From: Brenneria corticis
Lineage (GTDB): Bacteria > Pseudomonadota > Gammaproteobacteria > Enterobacterales > Enterobacteriaceae
DNA length: 64,000 nucleotides
Assembly (NCBI RefSeq): GCF_003115855.1
Contig: NZ_KZ819077.1
Location: forward strand, 1 to 64,000
Direction of reading: 5' to 3'
Part shown: positions 1 through 12,000 of the stretch, in pieces
How the letters are laid out: each line of letters starts with the position of its first letter
Position numbering within the stretch: position 1 is the stretch's first letter
Made by a program: the position numbers and the translations under genes
Notes under the pieces: model-generated
The model's database searches: none
The model's input: only the letters and a program-made list of their open reading frames with translations
Told to the model about the DNA's origin: nothing

Positions 1-3000
1 ACCTCCTTCACCAGCCCCGCCAGATACGGCGCCGCCGCTCCCGTCACCATGCCGGTTGCGTTACCGCCAAGCCCTCCCGCCAGCACCGCCGTCAGGGCCG
101 TTCCCGCGGTCCAGAACTCACTGCCTGCGCCATACTCACGCTCGACCGCCTGCACCTCTTCGCTGCTTTGTATCCGCGCCTCTATCTCGTCGGCGCTCAC
201 GCCTTCCTGCGTCAGGCGCGTCCTGGCCTGCGCCACGGCCTCGCTTTTCTTATACGTCTTGTAAGCGTCCAGCGCCTGTGCGCCCAGCGCCGTCGCTTCT
301 TGCTGGATCGCCAGTTTGTCTTCAACCTTCTGCCGGTCAAAGCCGTCATTTACGCTGTCGTTCGCCCCGGCCGTATCGCGGCTAAGCTGCGCGATATCCT
401 GCCGCTGTGCGCTACCGTCGCGTATCTCAATCACCGCCGGCGCCACCGCCGATTGCGTGATGCCGCTCTGCCGGTCTTTATTCTGCGCCAGACTGCTGAC
501 CGGCATACTGTCGGTCGATACGCCGATACTGAAACCGCTACCCTGGTAGTCGGATATATTGGCGATATCCCGCCAGCCCAGCGTTGCGGTGCTGAGGCGG
601 TTTTTATCCGCGTCCGCCTCAGAGGCCAGTACCGCGCCGTCCAGCTGCGTATGGTTGCCGACCCGGATATCGAACCCGCCGTCTCCCGCCCGAATACCGC
701 TCTGTTCGCGCACCGACGCATAGTTATTGTTCAGTATCTGCTGACTCAGATTGGCGTTCCCGGCCACCGTCTGACCGGCGCAAATCGGCGGCACGCAGAT
801 ACTGACGTTCAGCCCCGCGCTGCTATTTTTGCTGTCGTAGGTCGCTTTATCCTGCGTGCTGCTGATAAGCAGATCTCCACCAACGTCCGCCGCTACGCGC
901 TGACCGGAAACCACCGCGCCGTTAAGCAGCGTATCGGCGCCGCTGACCAGCTTCACCTGCTCCGTCGCATGCACCTGCGTTAACTGATGCGTCAGATTAT
1001 TACCGTTCTCTTTATCTTGTTGAGCGCTGGCGGATAATTCCACCGTAAAGCCGTTTTGTTGCCCCCCAAGGCCGAAACCGACCCCGACGCCCGCCCGGCT
1101 GCCGCTGCTGCTTCCGGTTATGGATTCTTCATTTTGCGCAGCAACCAGATTCAGATTGTCGCCGGCGTTCAGTTCGATATTGCGGGCTCGAATATCCGCG
1201 CCGACGGCGGTGATATCCCGCTCCGCCGCCAGACGGATCTCTTCTCCGGCATACAGGGTGCTGCCTTCCTGCGTCACCGCCTCTTTCCGCTGACTGCTGC
1301 GACTTGAGCCGCCGCCCACGCTCACGGTTACCTTGACGGCGGCGCTGTTCATATCGGTTACGGTGGTCTGCGTCGCCATGGTGAGCGCAGACTGCGCGGC
1401 GTAAATCGCACTCAGCCGCGGATCGCGTTTATCCTCCACCGATTGCGATAACTTCTCCACCGCCTGTACGGCGCTTACCACGTAACCCGACAGCGCGGTG
1501 GTGACGCCATACTGGCTGCTTTGCTGCTCGCGCAGGCGGAGTTCGGTATCCACCGCCGGATCCAGCGTGATATTGCGGCCGGTCAGAGATAGCGACTCAC
1601 CGGCGCGCAGATCGGTTCCCGCTATGGTCACATCCTCTTTTGCCGCCACGCTGACGTTGCCTTCATTGCTTTGTAGATGGCTTCGTACCGCACTTTGCTG
1701 ATTCACTTCATCCAGCGCATGGTATTTGGTCGACTGCCAGCCCACCGTTCCGCTGTAGCCATCCCCGCCCAGGTCGCCAATGGTTTTGCTGCTGCCGGTG
1801 GTTTCGTTACGGGCGTTGTTTTGTCCGGCATTAATCACCACATTACCGTTGCCGGCCTGCAGCAGGACATCGTTGACGCCGTTTACGGCGCTCCCCGCCA
1901 CAAGAATGTCCCCGTCCTGGCTGTTCAGCGTCACCGTCCGCCCGCTGACGGTGCTGACCGTCTGAGCCAGGGTGTCGGCCTGCTGCGTTTCCCGCGTTTG
2001 CTCGCTGGCCAGCGGGATCATGCCGGCACCGTGATTCGGCCCGCCGCCGATATGGCGGATAGACGTACCTATACCCGCAATGGCGTCGCTAAAGGACCAA
2101 CCGCTGCTGGAGTTTTGTTGAGTGGTATGCTCGGTGTTGCTGACGCTTTGCAGAGCGATGCCGCGCGTCGCATTGAGCAGAACGTCTTCACCGCCATCAA
2201 CCGCGCTGCCGGCGACGAGAATGTCGCCGGAGCGGGCTTTCCCTTGCTCATCAAGCTGACCGTCTCCGGTGGCCTGCAACTGAATGTTTCCCGCCGCCGT
2301 CAAGGCGCTGCCGATTTGATAAACGCCCTGCGTGTGCTGCGAGCTTTTGCTGGACGAACTGCCCACCGACACCGCAATTTGCGGCGCATCGAAGATCATC
2401 GCCGCCGTTTCGCCGATCAACAGCCGGACGCGCGACGTCGCCCCGTCCGTTTGAGCGATATCGCGCATATTCTGATAGCTGTCATACGGCGTGCCTTTCA
2501 GAGCGATACTGATACCGCTGCTTTTGCTTTCAAAGCGGGTGGTGATATCGAGGGTATCCTGTCCCGGGGCAATGGCGATGTTTTCGGCGAGAATAGCGAT
2601 ATTTCCGCGTTCGCTATCGTCGCTCTGCGTGGTGCGCGCGGCGATAACGTCGCTGCCGGTAAGGGAGACGTTTTGCCCGGCCTGGATAACCACATTGCCA
2701 TCCTCGGCGCCAATCAGGCTGCGGGCCTCGCTCTGGCGCGTTTCAACGCCGTTGTATTCCGCCGTGCTGGATTGCTTGCCGATAGTAAAACCCAGCCCGC
2801 CGCCGCTCATCAGGCCGGATTTTTTCTTGGTCTGTTTCTCATAGTCCCGCCGCTCTTCGATACTCGCCGTGGCGTCGATATCATTACCGGCCTTAAGCGC
2901 AACAAGTTCATTGCCGGCGATGGCGGAGCCTTTTACATTGATGTCATGATCGGCCTGCAACACCACGCTGTCGCCCGACAGCAGGCTGCCTTTTTCCTCG

Positions 3001-6000
3001 GTACTGAAATTATCCCGAATGGTATGCGTCACCGTTTTCGAAAAGGTTTTCTTCTTGATTTTGGTTTCTTCAAAGAAGGTGTGCTGCGTTTCCGTGGCGG
3101 ACAGCAGATTGATATCGTTGCCCGCCTGCACCGTCAGTGCGCCGTCGGCAACGCCCTGCGCCGCCTGAAGATTGATATCATTTCCGGCCTGCAGGGTCAG
3201 CCCCTCGCCGGCGGTGATTTCGCTGCTTTGCTGGCTGATGCTTTGCTGCCAGTCGGCATGACGCTTCCACCAGTTGCCGCTGTAGCTTTCCTCGGTCTCC
3301 GCCAACAGGTCGAGATCGCGGCCGGCGGTGAGCGCGGCATTACCTGTGGCGGTCAGGCTGGCGGCTTCGGAGAGGATATCCCGCCCGGCGGTCAGGCTGA
3401 GATCGCCGCCGCTGAGTAACTGAGTGGCGGCGATCTCCTGAGTACGGCGTTGGGTCGTGCCGCCGCCGTTGCGGCTCAGCGTCTCCTCAAGGGTTTGCTG
3501 TGCCGTCAGCTGAATATCATTGCCCGCCGCCAGCGATAATCCCGTTTCCCCGCTGAGATCGCCGGCGTCAATACGGATATCGTTGCCGGCGTTGGCCTGC
3601 AAGGCACCGCCCGCATTCAGGGTGCTGCCCTGAACCGCCGTATTGAGCGACGACTGATTTATCCGGCCCTGATCCAGCCGGTTATTGGTTAACGTCAGCG
3701 CTTCAATGGCGATATTGTTGCCGGCATTCAGCGTCATATCCTGCCCGGCGCTCAGCGTGGCCGCCAGGTTGCGCACATCGTTGCCGGCGCTGATGGTCAG
3801 GCTATCGTCGGCGACGATCGCCGCCGTGACGCCCAGTTCGCTATAGGTAATGGATCCCGTACCGGCGTGGGACAATCCATCCGAAGCGCTCTGCCACTGG
3901 CGCGATTCGGTTTTATTGATCACATCGCCGTTAATGCTGGCCAGCTGCAGCGAGCCGCCTTCAATACGGCTGCCGCTGTTGGTGATATTGTTTAAGGCCA
4001 CCAGGTTCAGACTGCCGTCCGCCTTGAGCAGCCCTCCTTCCTGGTTATCGATCTTATCGCCGCTGGCGATGGCCAGTAATTCCACCGCGTTAATCGTACC
4101 GCTGTTGGTGACGCTGCCGCCCGCGTTCAACTGCACCTGATTGGCGACGATGGCGCTGCCCTGCAGGTTGTTCTGGTCGGCCTGCGCCAGATACAGCTTC
4201 GGCGCCAGCACGGTTTGCCCGTTAACCTCGATATTTTCCCACCAGACGATGCTCTGACTGAGGTTGGCCACCTGATCCGCCGTCAGGCTGACGCCCAATT
4301 GCAGATCCAGCCCCTTTTGCGCCGCGGCGGCGTTATCCAGCAGCATCTGCATTTGCGACAAATCGGAGCCCGTGCCCTCAAGATAGCGCTTCCCGCTCTG
4401 GCTCAATACCGCGTTGCTGATATAGCGGGTATCGAATGCGGCGTCCCCCAGAAAGCGGTAATCGTGGTCGGCATCCAGATTCAGCTTATCCAGCAGATAG
4501 GCGGAACCCAGCACCTGGTCCGCCTGCGTCCACTGGGCGCTGGTTTCAATCTGCGCCGCGGTGGACGGCTGTTGACCCAGCATATTTTGCAGGTCGCTGA
4601 ACAGCGCGTTATCCACCTGCCCCAGTTGTTCCAACTGCGGATTGCTGTGAATCAGATAGCGGCTGTCGCTGGCCGGATCGACCACCAGCAGCCCGTTGTT
4701 GCCCGTAGGCAGCGGATAGTCCGCCAGCGGGTTAGAGCTTAACGCTTGCAGACCGTTACCGATCGAGCTTAACAGCTCCGCCGCCGAGAGCTGGCTAAAC
4801 GGCGCCGACGACTCAACGTTGATGGGCGTCGCCGCGGCATCCGCGGCGAGCTGCGGTGTTTCCGGGGCGGCCACAGTACCGACGGCGGCATCCAGCGGAT
4901 TTAACGCAACCGCCTGTGGCTGCTCGATATTTGTCTGTGCGGGTCGATCAATCGACGGGCCGGGCTGTTGCGGCGAAATTTGACCATTGTTGCTTAACGC
5001 GATTTCCGTTTCGGCGGGATTAGTCTGTCCCGGCTGTTGCAACACCAGGGCATCATTTTTGGTTAGCGCCTGCCGTTGGGCGTTTTCCAGCGTTGCCGTT
5101 CCCTCCGCCGGCGCACTCGACGTCACCTGGCTTAGAGAGACGTTTTTAGCCGTCGCGCCTACGGCGTTGTCCGCCGCCTCCGGGGCGTTATTTAGCTCAA
5201 CGAGCGACGCACCGTTGCCCGCCAGTTGGCGCGTGGTTTGTTTTTGCAATGGTGACAGCGTCTGCGTGGAGGCTAATACCGGCGTTACCGTGCCGGGAAT
5301 AAACCCTCCGCTACCCGGTTGCAGCGTGGTATTGCTGATATCTTCTTTAAAGTCGGCAGTAATAGTGCCGCCCGCCTGAATCAGGGCGTTGTAGCTTTCG
5401 CCGACGGTTTGTTCGTAGGTTGGGGTGCCTGATAGTTTATAAGTTAGATAGTTAATACTTTCATTTAAACGACTCGCTCTTTGGCTATCAGTAACATACT
5501 CATAGGTAAGATATTCATTTATTTTTCCCTCTTGATAGGTTTGATTGTTAAACCTATCACCCACTAATAAGATATTATCTTGTGCCAATACATTGGACGC
5601 ATCGTTATTGAGTATTTGTGCCAATATTGCAATCGAACGCCCTGATATAATGCTTGCTGTATCACCTTGAGTTACGATCTTGATGTCTTTACTAGCGAGC
5701 ATAACCTGATGCTCTTTCGGACCATAAACTTTGTAAGTCCTGTAACATGTTTCACCACGCCCATTCTCACCGCCGCCGCCACGGCATTCAACATCGGAAA
5801 TTACACCATAACTACCTGTCTCAAAACGATCAATCGGGATGTTAGCCGTCGTCGCCCCAACCCAATCCGGTACAGACTCCGCCGCCAATTCCGTCTCCGT
5901 CACCACCAACCCCTCACGCTGATTGGTCAAGGATTCGGTAACAATATTAATATCTCCGGACTGCGTTTCGATGGCGCCGGAGCTATTTAATACCGCGGCG

Positions 6001-9000
6001 CTGGCATTGCCCTGAACATCACGCTGAATCCACAGGTTATTACCCGCCAGAATATTGCCGAATATATTGCTGAGCGAATCAGAAAACAGCCGCATATTGC
6101 CGCCGGCATACAGCAGGCTGGTGTTATTCAATGCTGAGCCCGCCTGCATCAATAAATCACCGGCGGCGCCAATCAACCCCTGATTATCAATATTTTTTTC
6201 ACTTGCCAGGGATAAGTTGCCGCCCGCCTGAATACTGCCCGCTTCCTGCTGAATAATATTTTGCGCGCTAATCGTGGAATCGCCGTCACCGGCCAGAATA
6301 GCGCCCTGATTGGTCAGCGAGCCGGTGCTGGTAAGCGCCACCGATTGCCCCTGAAGCGTGCCGCGCTGATCGAGATCGCCGGCGACATTTAGCGTTAATC
6401 TTTTCCCGGCCGCCAATATCTGGGTAAACGCCAGCGGCCCGCTGATATCGGCCGTCAGATTGCCCAACGCCAGCAGTTGCCCGTCCTGTTGCAGTTCGGC
6501 GGTTTTAAGGCTTAGATCCTGCGCGCTGTAGATCTTGCCGCCGGCCTGATTGATCAGCCGCTGGGTTTGCAGCGCTAGCTGGGTTAAACCGAGCAAGGTT
6601 CCCTGATTTTCCAGCACATCGGCGATAATTTCCGCCCGTTGCGCCTGAATCAGGCCGTGATTCACCCACTGCGGAATACGCAACGTCAGCTTATCCTGGG
6701 CAATCAGGCTGCCCTGCTGGCTAAACTGCTGCGCTTGCACGTCCAGATTCCGTCCCTGCAACCAGCCCGCATTATCCAGCGCGGCAGCTTGCAGCGTCGT
6801 CGTGCCGTCCGACAAAATCTGCCCGGCCTGTTGGTTGCTCAGTTGCCCGGCGCTCTCAAGCCGTAATGATGTTGATCCCTGCAGCACGCCGTTATTATTT
6901 AGCCCGTTAGCGCCGCGCAGCGTCAGGTCGGCGGCATTGATGGCGCCCTGATTATCGATATCTCCCGCCTGAACGCTTAGCGCGCCGCCGCTGACCAACT
7001 GGCTATCGGCCGCGCCCCGGTAGTCGCCGCTCAGTTGCAGCGCGGCCTGCGTAATCCCCAGCATCCGCCCCTGATTATCCAGCTCGCGGGCGATAAGCCG
7101 CAGGTCGTCAGACTGCCACAGTCCCTGATTGATTAACCTATCGGTGTTAATGGCGCCGACGCCGCCGCTCAATAAACGGCCCGACGATCGGTTAAGCAGC
7201 GAATCGGTGAATTGCAGGTCAAGGCCGCCGATGCCGGTGACGGTTCCGCCGTTATCAAAGGCCGTGCCGCTTAAGGCTGCCGTTCCCTGAGAGAAGATCT
7301 CGCCCTGATTTTCTACCCGTCCGGCGCTAAGTCGCAGATCGCCGGCCAGCAGCGCGCCGCCGTTGCTGAACCGGGCGCTGTTAATCACCGCGTCGCCATT
7401 GGTGAGTATTTCGCCGCCCTCCCGGTTGGTCAGCGCTTCCCGGCTGGTTATCTGCAGATGATTCAGCCCCAGCAGGCGGCCGGCGTTCTCCAGCGTTTCG
7501 CTATTCAGTTGCAGATTATCGGCCGCCACCTCCCCGTTCTGCATCACCCGGTTTGCCGTCAGGATGGCATTGCCGTCGCTGAGCAGCTGCGAACGCTCAT
7601 TCCCCTGATAGCTCTGCTGCAAAGCCAGCCGGAGCATATTTTGTCCCACCAGCGTGCCGTGGTTGAGCAAGGCGTCGGCGGTCAACGCCAGCAGTTTCCC
7701 CTGCCAGAATCCCTGATTGCTGACGCTTGCCGCCTGGGCCAGCAATTCGCCGTTGGTCAGCAGTTGTCCGTCGGCGCCGACGGTGAGATCCCCGCTCAGA
7801 TCCAGTTCAAGGCCCTGTTCGCCGATAATCGTGCCCTGATTGTCCAACGACTCAGCGGTCAGTTGCAGGGCGCTGCTTTCCCAACGACCGGTGTTGGTCA
7901 ACCGGTTGCCGCGCAGCGCCAACAGCCCCGTGGTATACAGCAGGCCGTCGCCCTGATACTCGCCGTTCAGCGACAGTCCGGCGCCGGCGATGATATCGCC
8001 GTCATTGCGGATAGCCGTGCCGTTGAGGGTTGTCTGCCCGCTGCTGGACCAGGTTCCCCGGTTATCGAACCGCCCGGCGGAAAGCCGGCCGTCGCCGCCG
8101 GAAATCAGCGCGCCCAGTTGGTTGCTGAAAGCGTCGTTTACCGTCAGGTTCAGCGCTGAAAGGCCGACGATCTGGCCGTTATTGGTTAGCAGAGCGGCGG
8201 CGGCATCGATGGTATCCGCCTGCCACACGCCGAGGTTCTCCACCCGCTCCGCCGTCAGGGTGCTGTCGCCCTGGCTCAGCCATTTCCCCTGATTGCGGGC
8301 GTTGCCGCTGATTGCCAGCGTCAGCGCATCCACGCCCAGCATCTTGCCCTGATTATCCAGCTCATCCGCCTGTAAATGCAGCGTGCGGCCCTCCAGCGTG
8401 TCGCGCTGGTTAAGTCGCCCGGCCGCGACGTTTAGCGTATTGTTGCCGCTAATCAAGCCGTTATTATCCAGATCGCCGCTAAACGAAAGCGATAAGCCGT
8501 TAACGCCGATGATTTGCCCGTCATTCGTCCCTTGCGCCGCTTCCGCCGTCAGAAGATTACTGTTCAACGACCCGGTATTGTTCAGCGACTGCGCAAGATT
8601 CAGTTTCAGGCTGTCGATCCCGGTGATAGCGCCGTGGTTGACCAGATCGCGGGCGGCAATCGTCAACGCCGCGCCATATAAGGCGCCCTGATTATCCAGA
8701 CCGTCGTTGACGGCCAGCTTCAGCCCGTCAACGGCGTTTATCTCTCCTTTATTGCTTAATCGATCGGCGCTTACCTCCAGCAGCGTGCCGTTCAGCGCGC
8801 CCTGATTGCTTAACGAATTCTCAAGCGCGAATGTCAGTTTGTTGACTGCGGTAATCTCGCCGTCGTTGATGACATCTTTGGCGATAATGTCGGCAACAGT
8901 GCCGACGATGGTTCCCTGATTGGCGATGGTATCGCCGACCAATGCCAAGGCTCTGCTTTCCCAGTAACCGGCGTTACGCAGATAACCGCCGCGCAGCGTT

Positions 9001-12000
9001 AGCGCGCCGTCGGTATTCAACGACCCCTGGCCTTGATAGTCGCCGTATAGCGACAGAGATTGCGCCGCCAGAATATCGCCGTCGTTACGCGTTTCACCGC
9101 TGGTCAGCACCGTCGCGCCACTGCCGGAAATAATGCCCTGATTGTCGATTTGCGGGGAGGAAAGCCGAGTGTCGCCGCCGGAAAGCAGTACGCCCTGATT
9201 CAGTAACCGCACGCCATCGGCGGCATCAAGGGTCACCGTCAGTGCGTCCACGCCCAGCATTTTGCCCTGATTAGCCAGATTGGCCGCCCGCATAGTCAGG
9301 GTTCGGCCTTCCAGCGTCCCGCGCTGATCGATGTTTTTCGCCGTCACCTCCAGCGCCTGGCTGCCGCTAATCAGCCCGTCGTTGTGCAGATCGTTTTGTA
9401 ACGCCAGCCGGAGGTCATTCACCCCTTGCATATCGCCCTGGTTGGTCAGATTGTCGGCCTCAACGGACAGCAATCGGCTGGCGATACCGCCCTGATTGAC
9501 CAGATCCCCGGCAAGATTGACCGACAGCCCTTCGACGCCGGTCAGCGTGCCATCATTCGCGGCTTGAGCGGCGTTGATCGCCAGCAGATTGCCGTAGATA
9601 TCACCGCTATTGTGCAGGGTATTGTTCAGATCGAGGGTCAGGCGACTCTCTGCGGCGATATCGCCCTGATTGAAAAGGTCGGCGACGTCAAGCGTCAGCG
9701 CCGCGGCGTATAGCGATCCCTGGTTTTCCAAACCACCGTCAAGGGTTAAGCGCAATGCGTCGAACGCCGCAATCTCGCCGCCGTTCACCATATTATTGGC
9801 GCTGACGTCGATGGTATTGCCGAGCAGCGTTCCCTGATTATCCAGCGTCAGCCCCTGTAGCCGGAGGATATCGCCTTGCCAATCCCCGCCGTTACGCAGG
9901 CTGTCGCCGCGCAGCGTTAGCGCGCCGTCGGTCTGTAACCGCCCCGCGCCCTGATAATTCCCGGCTACCGACAGTGAGGTCGCCGCCAGCAGATCGCCGT
10001 CATTACGAATATCCTCGCCCACCAGCAGCGTAGCGCCGCTGCCGGACAACACCCCCTGATTATTAATCTGGCGGGCGCTCAACTGCGTGTCGCCAGCGGA
10101 AATAATTGTGCCCTGGTTGCTGAAACCCTGGGCCGCCAGCAGCAGACTCCCCGCCTGCCACTCTCCCTGATTAAGGGCTTCCGCCGCCAGCAGCGTGGCG
10201 ACGCCCTGCGTCAGCAATTTGCCGCTTTGCAGATTGCGCAGTGACTGGTTGGCCGTCAGCGTCAGCGCCGCAATACCGATAATTTGCCCGGCATTGCTGA
10301 CCTTATCGGCGGTCAGGGCAATATTTCCGGCCTGCCACTGACCGTAGTTGTCGACGGTTTGCGCCGTCACCGTACTGTCGCCCTGGCTTAGTAAAGCGCC
10401 GCTATTGTGCAAGCCGTCGCCGATCGCCAGCGTCAGGGCATCCACGCCCAGCATTTTGCCCTGATTGTCGAGCGTTCCGGCGTGCACATCCAGCCTTTTC
10501 CCTTCCAGAAGACCGTTCTGGAGGATGTTTTGCGCCGTCAAGTCCAACGCCTTGCCGCTTAGCGTACCGGCATTATCCAGATCGCCCCGCAGCTTCAGTT
10601 GCAGATCGCTGACGCCGAACAGCCCGCCCCGGTTGTTCACCCCGGCGGCATCAATCCGCAGCCGAACGCTATGCAGATCCCCGCTGTTGTCCAGACTCTG
10701 CTCCAGCGCCAGCGTCAGCCTATCCGCGCCGCTTATCTTGCCCGCGTTATTCAGGCTATCGGCGGCGATGGCGATATTGTTACCCTGTAACTCCCCCTGG
10801 TTATCAATCTGCCGCGCCGTGGACGTAATGTCGCCCTGACTAAGCAGTTCGCCCTGATTATGCAGCCTGTCGCCAATCGCCAATGTCAGCGCATCGACGC
10901 CCACTATCGTTCCCTGGTTATCCAGTTCGCCGGCGTCCATCCGCAGCACGCGTCCTTCCAGCGTACCCTGCTGGTTTACCTCACCCGCGCTGAGGGCCAA
11001 CCGATCGGCGTACAGCGTTCCCTGATTGTTCAGACGGTCGGCAATCGTTAAATCGAGACGGTCGATGGCGTTGATCTGTCCGCTGTTGTTTACTCGATCG
11101 CTCTGCGCCCGTATGGTCAGCGCCCGCAGGCTGCCTGAGTTATCCATATCAGCGGATGTCAGCAGCAAGGCATCGCCGCTGAGCCACTCCCCGCTATTGA
11201 TCAGATCGTTATCTGCCTGTAATACGCTGGATTTGAGCGATTGGGCTCGGCCGCTATTGACGATGCTATTGGCGCGCAGCTCCAGCCGCTCGCCCTGCAA
11301 TATCCCCTGATTGACGAGATCGTGGCCCGACAGCAGCCAGTTTCCCTGCGCCAGCAGGCTGCCGGTATTCTCCAGAGAGTATGCCGTCGCCTGCGCATCG
11401 CCGCTGATGCTGGTTTTGCCGTGGTTAAGCCAGCGCTGCGCATTGAGTAAAAACTGTTTCGCCTGCAACTCGCCGTCCGTTTCCACATCGGCGGCGGTGA
11501 GCGTCAGCGCATCCCCCGCCAGCAACTTGCCGTCCGCACGCTGTACCAGCCGTTGCCCGGCGTCGACGGTCAGCGAATTCTCGGCCTGAATTATCCCCTG
11601 GTTGTCGAGGGAAGCGCTTTGCAGCTGTAGGTCCGGCGCGGTCAGCGTACCGCTATTGATGACGTCCGCGGCGCGGATATCCAAAGCCTTTCCGGCCAGC
11701 AGCACTCCGCTGTTATCAAGACGCGTATCCAGACTGGCGGCCAGCGTCCCTCCCGCGCTAAGCGTGCCGCCGTTAAGCGCGGCGCCGCCGTGCAGATCGA
11801 TCCCCTGACCGGCATTAATGGCGCCCTGGTTATCGATCGTACCGCCGTACAGATCGATACTTTGCTGCGCCGTGATAGCCCCCTGATTGGCGATATCGGC
11901 GCTATGCAACGCCAGACTTTCCGCCTGCACGACGCCATGATTGTTCAGGCTGTCGGCCAGCATAACCAGATAATTTTCGGTAAGGATTTTTCCCTGATTA

